A stretch of DNA of 64,000 bases from Clostridia bacterium (GTDB lineage Bacteria; Bacillota; Clostridia; Oscillospirales; CAG-272). The position numbers and the translations under genes are program-made. The notes beneath the pieces are model-generated. The model saw nothing but the letters and a program-made list of their open reading frames with translations. It made no database searches and had not been told where the DNA came from. The stretch is from contig JAFSMU010000001.1 in assembly GCA_017447775.1 (NCBI GenBank), forward strand, positions 1-64,000, given 5' to 3'. This document shows positions 8,929-17,535 of this stretch, one piece after another; position 1 is the first letter of the stretch, and the number at the start of each line of letters is the position of its first letter.

Positions 8929-8980
8929 ATCTCCTCATCCGTCGCGGCAAGCCGCGCCACCTTCCCCGTCAAGGGAAGGC
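8929..8980 (-). repeat. Element copy 1, right end (two hairpins)
   Basis: Read on the minus strand: CCTTCCCTTGACGGGGAAGG outer hairpin, CGCGGC-TT-GCCGCG second hairpin, then GGATGAGGAGATAACG. The second hairpin differs completely in sequence from the left end but keeps the fold. Confidence 0.8.
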
Positions 8981-8988
8981 ATATAAAG

Positions 8989-10449
8989 TCATACCGTGTA
9001 CTGCGTTGCGGCGGTGTTGCCACCCTCGCCTGTCCAGTTTGTATGGAAGAACTGACCGCGCGGAGCGTCTACTCTTTCATACGTATGCGCGCCGAAATAG
9101 TCGCGCTGTGCCTGAAGGAGATTCTGCGGGAGTCTGCCGCAGCGGAGTCCGTCGTAGTACGACAGCGCCGCCGAGAACGCCGGAACGGGAACGCCCGCCT
9201 CGACCGCACCCGCAACGACTGCACGCCACGCGGGAACGAGCGATTTTATCTTCTCGCAGAAGTACGGATCGAGAAGCAGATTTTCGAGGTCGGGGTTTTT
9301 GTCGTACGCCTCTTTGATCTTGCCGAGGAACACGGAACGGATGATGCATCCGCCGCGCCACATAAGCGCGATGCCGCCGTAGTTGAGATTCCAGCCGTAT
9401 GTCTTTGCCGCCGAGCGCATGAGCGTGTACCCCTGTGCGTAGGAGATGATCTTCGACGCGAGCAGCGCCTGACGGAGCTGTTCTATCGCTTTTTTCTTCG
9501 TTTCTCCGTCGAGATTTGACGTCTGTATCTTGCCGCCGAGAATGCCCGACGCTTTAACGCGCTCATCTTTCATCGCCGAAAGGCAGCGCGCGAACACGGC
9601 TTCCGTGATAAGCGTGAGCGGAACGCCCTCGTCGAGCGCCGCGATGCCCGTCCATTTGCCTGTGCCCTTCTGTCCCGCGGTATCGAGAATTTTGTCGACG
9701 AGCGGCTCGCCGTCCTCGTCTTTATGGGCGAGGATGTTTGTTGTTATTTCGATGAGGTATGAGTCAAGCTCACCACGGTTCCACTCGGCGAAAACGTCGT
9801 GCATTTCGTCGGCAGTCATGCCGAGGAAGTCCTTCATGAACTGATATGCCTCGCAGATGAGCTGCATATCGCCGTATTCGATGCCGTTATGCACCATTTT
9901 GACGAAGTGTCCCGCGCCGTTCTCACCAACCCAGTCGCAGCACGGCGAGCCGTCCTCGACCTTGGCGCATATCGCCTGAAGTATCGGTTTGACGTGCGGC
10001 CATGCGGCAGGGCTGCCGCCGGGCATTAAGCTCGGACCTTTCAGCGCGCCCTCCTCGCCGCCGGAAACGCCCGTACCGATGTAGAGCTTGCCCTTCGACT
10101 CGACGTATGCCGTGCGGCGCGCGGTATCGGGAAAGTGCGAGTTGCCGCCGTCGATGATGATATCACCGTCGTCGAGAAGCGGAAGCAGTTTTTCTATCAT
10201 GTCGTCGACGGCCTGCCCGGCTTTTATCATCATCATAACGCGGCGCGGCTTTTCAAGCGTCGATACGAGTTCTTCAAGGCTGTACGTGCCGACGATGTTC
10301 TTGCCTTTGGCGCGCCCTTCGACGAAATTTTTGACTTTCTCCGTCGTGCGGTTGAATACGGAAACGGTAAAGCCGTGGCTTTCCATATTCATAACGAGAT
10401 TTTCGCCCATTACCGCAAGTCCGATAAGTCCGATGTCTGATTTTTTCAT
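8989..10449 (-). CDS. gnd: 6-phosphogluconate dehydrogenase (decarboxylating)
   Basis: A 486-residue enzyme of the long Gnd type. It oxidises 6-phosphogluconate with NADP(+) to ribulose 5-phosphate and CO2 in the pentose phosphate pathway. Motifs in order: the Rossmann loop GLAVMGENL (residues 8-16), [11 protein letters not shown] near 100, [21 protein letters not shown] near 128, and the catalytic segment [19 protein letters not shown] near 181. The start at 10449 is chosen because an AAAGGAAA site precedes it and the family begins there; the reading frame stays open 80 codons upstream, but that stretch is not conserved-looking. It is downstream of a lactate-racemase-like gene and a small membrane protein, in an apparent sugar-acid cluster. 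Confidence 0.97.
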   Translation of the reverse strand: MKKSDIGLIGLAVMGENLVMNMESHGFTVSVFNRTTEKVKNFVEGRAKGKNIVGTYSLEELVSTLEKPRRVMMMIKAGQAVDDMIEKLLPLLDDGDIIIDGGNSHFPDTARRTAYVESKGKLYIGTGVSGGEEGALKGPSLMPGGSPAAWPHVKPILQAICAKVEDGSPCCDWVGENGAGHFVKMVHNGIEYGDMQLICEAYQFMKDFLGMTADEMHDVFAEWNRGELDSYLIEITTNILAHKDEDGEPLVDKILDTAGQKGTGKWTGIAALDEGVPLTLITEAVFARCLSAMKDERVKASGILGGKIQTSNLDGETKKKAIEQLRQALLASKIISYAQGYTLMRSAAKTYGWNLNYGGIALMWRGGCIIRSVFLGKIKEAYDKNPDLENLLLDPYFCEKIKSLVPAWRAVVAGAVEAGVPVPAFSAALSYYDGLRCGRLPQNLLQAQRDYFGAHTYERVDAPRGQFFHTNWTGEGGNTAATQYTV

Positions 10450-10475
10450 TGTATATGTTTCCTTTCGTGGTGAAA

Positions 10476-10943
10476 TTATTTTACTTTTTTTCTGTTTTTC
10501 AGCGATAGCACGACATAAGCGATTCTGAGTGCAACAATAACTATCGGCGACGCGACAACGGCAATAAACATTATCATCCAAGCAATATAAGCAGCAATGC
10601 TTTCCCCATAGATAAACGACATTGAAATGCCGAGTACCTCGCTCGCCCATAAAATCACAAGCGTATAAAGCGATGCCGCAACCGCGCAAATGATGTTGAT
10701 GACGGTTTTCGCCGTAGTACGCTTTGACTTTTCGGACGTGAAATATAAAATGCCAAACAGAATATCAAGCTCAAATACAACCGTGAGCGCGCATCCGAAA
10801 ATTTGTAGGTCCAATAGATGAATCATTATACCTTTGGCTTCGGCATCAGCTATATTGCTTGAAAAAAACACTGCCCACATTGCTACAGTTGCCGCGACAA
10901 CAATAACCGCGATGATAATGAATACTATTCTTTTTGTTTTCAT
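10476..10943 (-). CDS. Four-helix membrane protein of unknown function
   Basis: A 155-residue integral membrane protein with about four hydrophobic segments (residues roughly 7-28, 46-68, 81-103 and 118-146) and a basic C-terminal tail (LKNRKKVK). I do not recognise a family. GAGGA lies before the ATG. It sits between the LarA-like gene (23-nt gap) and gnd (26-nt gap), so it is probably cotranscribed with them. Codon use is more AT-rich than its neighbours. Confidence 0.7.
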   Translation of the reverse strand: MKTKRIVFIIIAVIVVAATVAMWAVFFSSNIADAEAKGIMIHLLDLQIFGCALTVVFELDILFGILYFTSEKSKRTTAKTVINIICAVAASLYTLVILWASEVLGISMSFIYGESIAAYIAWMIMFIAVVASPIVIVALRIAYVVLSLKNRKKVK

Positions 10944-10966
10944 AAAGCGTCCTCGTTATTTTTCTT

Positions 10967-12211
10967 TCATCCCACGGTCCACAGTCCCAGCGCGGGGTTG
11001 GATATATAGAATATCTCCTCGCCGCCAACTGTGTTAAAGCCGTCGACGAGCTTTTCGGGATCGTAAATTTTCGCCGCCTCGTCGTACGGAATATACCCGA
11101 AGCACGCACCGCGCACTTCATCACCCGTCAGCTCGCGCGTGCAGTAGGTAATATTGAATCTGCCGTCCGACGAGCCGTGGATAAGGTGCGCCGCGACGGA
11201 AAGATTGTTTTGCAGCTCAGGCTCGGTTTTGACAAGCTCGAGCACGCGCTCACGCCCGCAGTATCCGAATTTTCTTATCAGGCGGTCGTTTTCCGCGTCC
11301 TCGCCGAATTTTTTCACGCCCGGCGCGAGGATTATAAGCTCGCCGCCGTCATCGATCGCCATGCGCGTGCGGTAGATCGCCTTATTGCCGAGCCACGTGC
11401 TTTTGAACTCTCGCGGATCGAGATAAACGACGACCTTTTTAAGCGGCTTTTCCATGTGCGTCAGATTTTTACGCTGACTTTCCGCCACAGCCATCTCGAA
11501 CAGCTCGCGCTGTCTGCCTATAAACACGTCGTGAATAAACGTTTCGTCCCCCTTGTTCGTCGTGACCGTGAGGACGTACATCAGCGGCACGTCGGCGAGG
11601 AAATTCTTTTCCGCATAGTCGAATACGCGGCGCACGGGTGAGAAATCCTTGCCCATCACCCTCTCCATTCCGTAGAACGCACCGAGCATATGCGAGGAGT
11701 TTATCATATTCGAGCCGCCGCACCCGACGAAAATGTTTTTGGAATAGTTCGCCATGCCGACGACCTCGTGCGGCACGACCTGCCCTATCGAGATTATGAG
11801 ATCATACGACTTGTCAAGCAGGCGGCGGTTCACCTCGACGTCGATCTTCGACGTAACAAGCCCCTCGGAAACATCTGAAACAAATTCACCAGGCACTTCT
11901 CCGATCTTTGTAACGTCCGTCCGCCAGTTGTGAACTATCATTTTCTCAAACGGGACGCCATCTCCGAAAAACGCCGTCCATTCGGCTTTGGTCATCGGCT
12001 CGTGCGTGCCGAGGGCGGGCATAATATCGACCTCCGCAACATTTTTAAGCATGTCGTAGTACATCGCCGTGATCTTTCCCGCTCCCGAATACATACGCGT
12101 GAAATCGGGCGGAAGGATAAGCACTTTTTTTATCTGTTTTCCCTCGATGGACTTTTCAAGAGCTGAAAAAAGTTCGCTGTCTTTTATATAAGTTTCACTT
12201 TTAATATACAT
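10967..12211 (-). CDS. Lactate racemase-like protein (LarA / DUF2088)
   Basis: A 414-residue member of the LarA family. Characterised LarA racemises lactate with a covalently bound nickel-pincer nucleotide; relatives act on other 2-hydroxy acids. The residues that hold nickel and cofactor seem kept: His in PALGTHEPM, His in GQVVPHEVVG, Lys in NYSKNIFVG and His in NSSHMLG. The cofactor genes larB, larC and larE are not in this window. Downstream lie a membrane protein, gnd and a PfkB sugar kinase, so the substrate may be a sugar-derived hydroxy acid rather than lactate; that is inference. It has its own promoter (12246-12273). Confidence 0.85.
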   Translation of the reverse strand: MYIKSETYIKDSELFSALEKSIEGKQIKKVLILPPDFTRMYSGAGKITAMYYDMLKNVAEVDIMPALGTHEPMTKAEWTAFFGDGVPFEKMIVHNWRTDVTKIGEVPGEFVSDVSEGLVTSKIDVEVNRRLLDKSYDLIISIGQVVPHEVVGMANYSKNIFVGCGGSNMINSSHMLGAFYGMERVMGKDFSPVRRVFDYAEKNFLADVPLMYVLTVTTNKGDETFIHDVFIGRQRELFEMAVAESQRKNLTHMEKPLKKVVVYLDPREFKSTWLGNKAIYRTRMAIDDGGELIILAPGVKKFGEDAENDRLIRKFGYCGRERVLELVKTEPELQNNLSVAAHLIHGSSDGRFNITYCTRELTGDEVRGACFGYIPYDEAAKIYDPEKLVDGFNTVGGEEIFYISNPALGLWTVG

Positions 12212-12245
12212 TTTGTTTTCATCTCCCCAAATTATACCATTTTAT

Positions 12246-12273
12246 ATTATACACAAATACGTTAAAAAATCAA
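12246..12273 (-). promoter_or_regulatory. Promoter of the LarA-like gene cluster
   Basis: TTGATT, 16-bp spacer, TATAAT on the minus strand. A second TATAAT lies about 9 bp further downstream, so start sites may be multiple. Confidence 0.7.
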
Positions 12274-12287
12274 TGGGCTGAAAGAAA

Positions 12288-12311
12288 AAAGCGCCCGCGG
12301 GCGCTTTTTTT
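12288..12311 (-). terminator. Terminator of the GH29 gene
   Basis: Perfect 14-bp palindrome GCGCCCGCGGGCGC (12291-12304) between A-tract and T-tract. Confidence 0.8.
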
Positions 12312-13393
12312 CATATATCTCCGTAAACTTCTTTGACTTTGTCGGTAAACTCTTTGAGCGCGGGGTAAAATCCCTCGGGAACAGCGCCGTCGCCGTCGGG
12401 CGCGATGTTGATAAGGTAATTCCCGCCGAATTTTCTCACCGTTTCATAGTGGTTCATCATATAGTCAAGCGGGCGGAATTTGTCCGCGTTTTTGACGTAT
12501 GACCAGCCTCCGCCGACGTGGAAGCACTCGCACGCCTCCCAGTATTTATCCTTCGGGCGCTCGGTTGGCATACGGCACTCGTACTCGGTCGAATAATCGC
12601 CAACGCCCCAAAGTCTGTCGTTGACGACGATGGACGGCTGAAGGGCGCGTATTTCGTCGATCGTTATCATCCCCGAAATATCTTTCGGCGAGCCGTCAAA
12701 CCACAAAATATCGATCTTGCCGTAGCGCGTCAAAAGCTCCCGCACCTGCGCGTTTACGTATGACGCGTATTTTTCGTAATGCTCGCGCGGCATTTCGGGC
12801 AGGTCGCCGATGGGGTTATGGTCGATATCCTTGTTCGGTCTGTCCGGAAATCTTTCCGAGCGAGAGCCGTACATAAACGACATATACTTCTGATTGAAGT
12901 GCCAATCGGGCGGCGAGTAGTAAAGTCCGACACGAAGTCCCGCTTTTCTGCACGCGTCGACGTATTCGCCGACAAGGTCGCGTCCGTGCATATAGTTTTT
13001 GGTCGAAAAGTCGCCGGCGTCGCTCGGCCACAAAGCAAAGCCGTCGTGGTGGCGCGTTGTGAGAACGGCGTATTTCAGTCCGCACTCGGCGGCGTAAGTA
13101 AGCCAGCGTTCAGGCTCCCATTTTTTCGGATCGAATTTTTCTGCCAGCGCCCAATATTCGCGCGGCGTAAGGTAGCCGTTGCCTTTAGCGCGCCGCTCGG
13201 GGTTGTCCATCATTCCCCACGAAATATCGCAGTCGCCGTGAAGCGCGGATATACCGAAATGTATGAACAGGCCGAGCAGTGTCGGCTCAAAAAACCACTT
13301 TGCGTCTTTGTTTTCCGTGCGGGAGAACGGGACTCCCGTCTTTGTATAACCGATGATCTCGTGCTGAGCCATCGCCTCTGTTTTCTCTGCCAT
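12311..13393 (-). CDS. Alpha-L-fucosidase (GH29)
   Basis: A 360-residue GH29 glycoside hydrolase that removes terminal alpha-L-fucose from glycans. Typical segments: LGLFIHFGISAL near the N-terminus, YAVLTTRHHDGFALWPS (residues about 100-116), VGLYYSPPDWH, and ILWFDGSP, whose Asp is the expected nucleophile. The acid/base residue is not conserved enough to name. There is no signal peptide, so it should act in the cytoplasm on imported oligosaccharides. It is shorter than fucosidases with a C-terminal beta-sandwich, so that domain is missing. The start at 13393 follows GAGGT; earlier in-frame codons lack a ribosome site. Monocistronic with its own promoter and terminator. Confidence 0.92.
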   Translation of the reverse strand: MAEKTEAMAQHEIIGYTKTGVPFSRTENKDAKWFFEPTLLGLFIHFGISALHGDCDISWGMMDNPERRAKGNGYLTPREYWALAEKFDPKKWEPERWLTYAAECGLKYAVLTTRHHDGFALWPSDAGDFSTKNYMHGRDLVGEYVDACRKAGLRVGLYYSPPDWHFNQKYMSFMYGSRSERFPDRPNKDIDHNPIGDLPEMPREHYEKYASYVNAQVRELLTRYGKIDILWFDGSPKDISGMITIDEIRALQPSIVVNDRLWGVGDYSTEYECRMPTERPKDKYWEACECFHVGGGWSYVKNADKFRPLDYMMNHYETVRKFGGNYLINIAPDGDGAVPEGFYPALKEFTDKVKEVYGDI

Positions 13394-13422
13394 TTTTACC
13401 TCGATGATGTTTTTGTAATGAA

Positions 13423-13451
13423 AGTATATCACAAACAAAGCGGAAAATCAA
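13423..13451 (-). promoter_or_regulatory. Promoter of the GH29 gene
   Basis: TTGATT, 17-bp spacer, TATACT on the minus strand, about 30 bp before the start codon. Confidence 0.7.
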
Positions 13452-13479
13452 GACGTATCGCACGATCTGAATACAAAAA

Positions 13480-13499
13480 AGCCCCGTCGAAGCGGGGCT
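13480..13499 (-). terminator. Terminator of the SPOCS/LysM gene
   Basis: AGCCCCG / CGGGGCT stem with a six-base loop and, on the minus strand, TTTTTT after it. Confidence 0.85.
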
Positions 13500-13505
13500 T
13501 TGCCG

Positions 13506-15053
13506 TCACTTTGACGGTACGATTATAACCTTGCCGGAAACGCTGTCTGACGTGATGCCGTTTGCCTCGCGAAGCGCCTTTTCAGTTGAGCCGTACCGTT
13601 TTGCAATATCCCAGAGCGTTTCGCTCTCGCCGGGATAGCAGATAACGATGCTCGACGTGCCGGCTCTTTTTATCGGGCAGTCAGTCATAAGCGCACATTC
13701 GTCGACGACAGACGCGTCGGTCACGTCCTGCGCGACGTATGATATACCCACCTCAACGTCGCACTTTATCTCACCGCCGTCAACTCTTGCGGACGTGCCG
13801 ATCACCGACGGGTGTACGCTGCACTCAAGCTCGCCCGCACATTTGCCGATCTCCGTTTCGGCGCGAAACGGCACGTTTACTGTTTTGCCGACAAAAGAAT
13901 TGCCGTCGGTCAGCACCGTATAAACGTCAGCTTTACCGGAAAAGACAGCCTTCGAGCCGCTTACGGTCACCTCGTCGACGCTTGCGACGGCTCTTGATGT
14001 AACGACCTCCGAATATCCCTTTTCGTCAAGCGGCATCGAGCCGTCGGACGTGAAATTGAACGCGGAGGCGCGCATTACGCGACGGCATTTTGCGCTTTTG
14101 GTCTTTGTATCGGTGCGGCACTCTGTTGAATACATATCGGATACGGCGTCGGACGTCGCGTTTGATGCGGCGCAAAGGTGAGCGGTGTATGTAAAGTCCA
14201 CCTCTATCACGCGGTTTTCTCCGAGCGCGTTTGCCTGCGGCCTGTACTCGACTGACGAAACGGTGGCGTATCCCGCGGCAAAAGCCCCCTCGGAAACGGG
14301 CGCCATAACCTCACCTGAAATCGGTATCTTTCGCAAAACGGAAAAGTATTTTGCGCCGCCCTCATCGCCCGACGACGCAAGATAAAGCACCTGCGCCAAG
14401 ACGTCGCCGCGATATGAAAGCGAGCCGTCCGTCGCGCGCGCATCGTAAATGTACGGGCAGAGCGAAACAGATATTATCTCCGCTATGGCGGGGTCTTGCG
14501 CGTCGAGTTCGAGGTCCTCGCTTATCGGCACGTTTTCGTCGGCGGCATAGGTGAAAAAGACGGTGCCGACAGGCGTTTTTTTCGTCATTATATCACCGGT
14601 GCCGCGCTCGGACTCGCCCCCTGTTATCCTCGGCGCGACGCTCTCGGGAACGTAAACGTCCGCGCCTATCGAGAGCTTTGTCCGCACCGAAAGGCGCCTC
14701 GGGTTCTGCAAGCGGCAGTTCACGCTCTCGACAAACACGTTGATCTCTGCCGCGATATCGCCCGAAAGCTCGGGAAGCGGGATGGTGCCGTCAAATTCCG
14801 ACGAAAGCGGCACGCTTTTTATGCGGCCGTCGCTCGTTGCGTAAACGACGGTGATATCAAGTTTGCCGTCGTACTCTATAACGTCCCCGCTCACGTATGA
14901 ATTCTGCGCGCCGACGCTCGCTTCCGTTCCGAGCAGGCGGCTTACGTCAGGCAGGTAATCGGGCAAAATAAGCTCCGACGTTACCTCCTTTGTCAAGGCG
15001 GGGACCGTTACCTTTTTCATAATGCTTTCATTTGATATGTTGCTTTCTTTCAT
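13506..15053 (-). CDS. SPOCS (DUF3794) and LysM protein, SipL-like
   Basis: A 515-residue protein. It starts with a SPOCS/DUF3794 domain (VTSELILPDYLPDVSRLLG near residues 20-40, then VISGD-type beta-rich repeats, with a second and third copy further on) and ends with a LysM domain (residues about 465-512, PGESETLWDIAKRYGSTEKAL). Family knowledge: SipL of Clostridioides difficile has this plan and anchors the spore coat morphogenetic protein SpoIVA at the forespore membrane. That function here is inferred from architecture. The start at 15053 is preceded by AAAGGAAA. Monocistronic, divergent from the MarR gene, and evidence for a spore former. Confidence 0.88.
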   Translation of the reverse strand: MKESNISNESIMKKVTVPALTKEVTSELILPDYLPDVSRLLGTEASVGAQNSYVSGDVIEYDGKLDITVVYATSDGRIKSVPLSSEFDGTIPLPELSGDIAAEINVFVESVNCRLQNPRRLSVRTKLSIGADVYVPESVAPRITGGESERGTGDIMTKKTPVGTVFFTYAADENVPISEDLELDAQDPAIAEIISVSLCPYIYDARATDGSLSYRGDVLAQVLYLASSGDEGGAKYFSVLRKIPISGEVMAPVSEGAFAAGYATVSSVEYRPQANALGENRVIEVDFTYTAHLCAASNATSDAVSDMYSTECRTDTKTKSAKCRRVMRASAFNFTSDGSMPLDEKGYSEVVTSRAVASVDEVTVSGSKAVFSGKADVYTVLTDGNSFVGKTVNVPFRAETEIGKCAGELECSVHPSVIGTSARVDGGEIKCDVEVGISYVAQDVTDASVVDECALMTDCPIKRAGTSSIVICYPGESETLWDIAKRYGSTEKALREANGITSDSVSGKVIIVPSK

Positions 15054-15193
15054 ATTTTTCCTTTCTCGGCTTGTTTTTGCTCGGTCCGCCGCCGCGCGGA
15101 CTTCTCTTTCACGGAAAATATATGACGCGCACATCAAGATTATGACGCAAGCAAAGTTTTTGCCGACAAATAAAAAAATTCATAATTTTTGTA

Positions 15194-15221
15194 TTGACTT
15201 TTCGCCGCGCTTGTGTATAAT
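15194..15221 (+). promoter_or_regulatory. Promoter of the marR-ABC operon
   Basis: TTGACT, 16-bp spacer, TATAAT. The palindrome AACGCGTT at 15242-15249, between the -10 box and the ribosome site, is a possible MarR autoregulation site. Confidence 0.7.
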
Positions 15222-15274
15222 TATTAAACGCATTTATATTTAACGCGTTGACTTTTTGATGAAGGAGGCGCCGT

Positions 15275-15736
15275 ATGAAAAACATCATGTCGGCAATGCA
15301 CAAGATAATTTATATCGCAAAAACGCACCACTCGGTTATCGAATCAAAGACAAAGGGGATAGATATGCACCGCTCGATGCACGTAATGCTATCTCACATA
15401 GCGGAGCGACAGACTCCGCCGTCGCAAAAAGAGATAGCCGTTGAACTTAAAATCAGCGCAGCCGCCGTTGCGGCAACGCTTGAACGGCTTGAAGCGGACG
15501 GATATATCGAAAAAGTCCCGCTTGACACCGACAGGCGCACAAACCGCGTCAAAGCCACGGAAAAAGGAATAAGCGCGCTGAAAACGACGTGCGAGATCTT
15601 CACCGAGACCGATAAAAAGACGTTTGAAGGATTTGACGACGGCGAGATTGGTGTGCTTTGCGAGTATCTTGACAGAATAGCAAACAATCTGACGAATATC
15701 AAAGGCGACGGGGTCGCCGAAGGAGATGGCAAATGA
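15275..15736 (+). CDS. MarR family transcriptional regulator
   Basis: A 153-residue winged-helix regulator. The helix-turn-helix spans residues about 50-75 (PPSQKEIAVELKISAAAVAATLERLEADGYIEK) and the wing has DTDRRTNRVKATEKG. MarR proteins bind as dimers to short palindromes and let go when they bind a small phenolic or drug-like ligand. AAGGAGG is 7 nt before the ATG. The stop codon overlaps the start of the first ABC transporter gene by 4 nt, so it almost certainly controls this exporter operon and itself. Confidence 0.93.
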   Translation: MKNIMSAMHKIIYIAKTHHSVIESKTKGIDMHRSMHVMLSHIAERQTPPSQKEIAVELKISAAAVAATLERLEADGYIEKVPLDTDRRTNRVKATEKGISALKTTCEIFTETDKKTFEGFDDGEIGVLCEYLDRIANNLTNIKGDGVAEGDGK

Positions 15737-17535
15737 AAAGATGGCTTAAATACGCAAAACCGTACGCACCGTTCTTCATACTCGGGCCGCTGTGTATGAT
15801 AATCGAGGTCGTCGGCGAGGTGCTGATGCCGCGGTTTTTAGGCAACATGATCGACTATCTTACAAGTGTCACAACGCAAAAAGAGGTCGACGTTGCGCCG
15901 TGGGTACAGAGTCTTGCAAATATGTTCGGCAGCAACACCCCCGTTGTGCTTACTATAATGGCGGCAATGGTCATCACTGCCGCGCTGATGATGCTCGGCG
16001 GCGTCGGAGGGGCATATTTCGGCGCCAAGGCGTCGGTAAACTATGCGTCCGATCTGCGCGCCGATATGTTCAGGCAGGTCCAGCGATTCTCGTTTTCAAA
16101 CGTTGACCATTTCAGCACCGGCTCTCTTGTGACGAGAATGACAAACGACGTAACGCAGATACAGAACTTTATAAATATGATGCTTCGTATGGCGCTTCGC
16201 TCGCCGGGCATGTTCATCGGCGCGCTTATAATGTCCGTTTCGATGAATCCGAAGCTCTCGATCGTGTTCGCCGTGACGCTTCCGTCGCTGATACTCGTTA
16301 TGGGCATACTTATCCGCATCGGATTCCCGCGTTTCTCGGCGATGCAGAAAAAGATCGACGCGCTAAACTCCGACGTTCAGGAAAACATAACAAACGTGCG
16401 CGTTGTAAAATCGTTCGTGCGCGAGGATCACGAGCGCGAAAAGTTCGGCGCGGCGAACAACGCCCTCAGAAAAGCCGGATTTTCCGCGATGAAGGTCATG
16501 ATATTCATGTCCCCCGTGATCTCGTTCTTCACATATGCAACAACTCTCTCTATATATTGGTTCGGCGCAAAGCAGGTCGTTGAAAGCACGCTGACGGCGG
16601 GCGAACTCGCCACGTTTGTAACGTATGCGACGCAGATACTGATGTCGCTTATGATGATGTCGATGCTCTTCGTTATGCTCTCCCGTGCGCTCGCTTCCGG
16701 CAAGCGTATCGCAGAGGTGCTTGATGAGAAAATAGATATTTCCGACGAAAACCCCGACTCCACTCTCACCGTCAGCCGCGGCGAAATCGAGTTCAAGGAC
16801 GTAACGTTCCGTTACCACAAAGGCAGCGAGGACGCGGTGCTTTCGTCTGTCGATCTTAAAATCCCCGCAGGAACGACGGTCGGGATCATAGGCTCGACGG
16901 GATGCGGGAAAACGACGCTTGTTTCGATGATCCCGCGTCTTTACGACGTCGACGGCGGAGAGGTGCTGATCGACGGCGAGAACGTGAAGAATTATTCGCT
17001 TTACAACCTGCGCGAGAGCGTGGGAATGGTGCTTCAAAAGAACGTGCTGTTTTCGGGCACTATCGCGGAAAATCTCCGCTGGGGCGACGAGAACGCCGAT
17101 GACCAAGAGGTGAAAAGAGCGGCGGAAACGGCACAGGCGGACAAATTCGTTTCATCTTTCCCCGACGGGTACGAAACGATGCTCGACCAGGGCGGCACAA
17201 ACGTTTCCGGCGGACAGAAGCAGCGTCTTTGCATCGCGCGCGCACTGCTTAAAAAGCCGAAAATACTGATACTTGACGACTCGACAAGCGCCGTCGACAC
17301 GGCGACCGAAAAAATGATACGGGCGTCGTTCAAAAACGAGCTTGCCGATTCGACGAAGATCATCATAGCGCAGCGCATTTCGTCCGTCAAGGACGCTGAC
17401 GAGATAATCGTCATGAACGACGGCAAAATCGTCGGACGCGGCACGCACGACGATCTTATGCAGACAAGCGAGGAATACAGGGAGATCTACTACTCCCAGA
17501 ACGAAAGGAGTGATGAAAATGGCAAGAACGCTTGA
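15733..17535 (+). CDS. ABC exporter half-transporter with degenerate ATP site
   Basis: A 600-residue type IV ABC exporter subunit: six membrane helices (residues about 15-310) fused to a nucleotide-binding domain. Walker A GSTGCGKT is near residue 387 and the signature VSGGQ near 490. Two catalytic positions are changed: Walker B is ILILDDS, with Asp in place of the catalytic Glu, and the switch histidine is Gln (IIAQRIS). These are the marks of the non-hydrolysing subunit in heterodimers such as BmrC/D and TM287/288. It probably pairs with the next gene to export drugs or lipids. Confidence 0.93.
   Translation: MKRWLKYAKPYAPFFILGPLCMIIEVVGEVLMPRFLGNMIDYLTSVTTQKEVDVAPWVQSLANMFGSNTPVVLTIMAAMVITAALMMLGGVGGAYFGAKASVNYASDLRADMFRQVQRFSFSNVDHFSTGSLVTRMTNDVTQIQNFINMMLRMALRSPGMFIGALIMSVSMNPKLSIVFAVTLPSLILVMGILIRIGFPRFSAMQKKIDALNSDVQENITNVRVVKSFVREDHEREKFGAANNALRKAGFSAMKVMIFMSPVISFFTYATTLSIYWFGAKQVVESTLTAGELATFVTYATQILMSLMMMSMLFVMLSRALASGKRIAEVLDEKIDISDENPDSTLTVSRGEIEFKDVTFRYHKGSEDAVLSSVDLKIPAGTTVGIIGSTGCGKTTLVSMIPRLYDVDGGEVLIDGENVKNYSLYNLRESVGMVLQKNVLFSGTIAENLRWGDENADDQEVKRAAETAQADKFVSSFPDGYETMLDQGGTNVSGGQKQRLCIARALLKKPKILILDDSTSAVDTATEKMIRASFKNELADSTKIIIAQRISSVKDADEIIVMNDGKIVGRGTHDDLMQTSEEYREIYYSQNERSDENGKNA

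Larger units (their letters stand above)
8510..8980. mobile_element. Double-hairpin inverted-repeat element with DUF559 gene, copy 1
   Basis: About 470 bp bounded by inverted copies of a roughly 50-bp end. Each end has an outer hairpin (CCTTCCCC..GGGGAAGG type), a second hairpin of different sequence, then GGATGAGGAGATAACG, which is identical at the two ends. A single gene (8570-8917) fills the space between. The element lies 8 bp after the gnd stop codon and about 22 bp before the kinase start codon. A second copy with the same plan is at 42263-42704. No transposase is present. Confidence 0.8.

Noticed and set aside
10450..10689. 80-codon N-terminal extension of gnd
   Set aside because: The extension is antisense to the membrane protein gene, Cys-rich and unlike any Gnd; a ribosome site precedes the Met at 10449.
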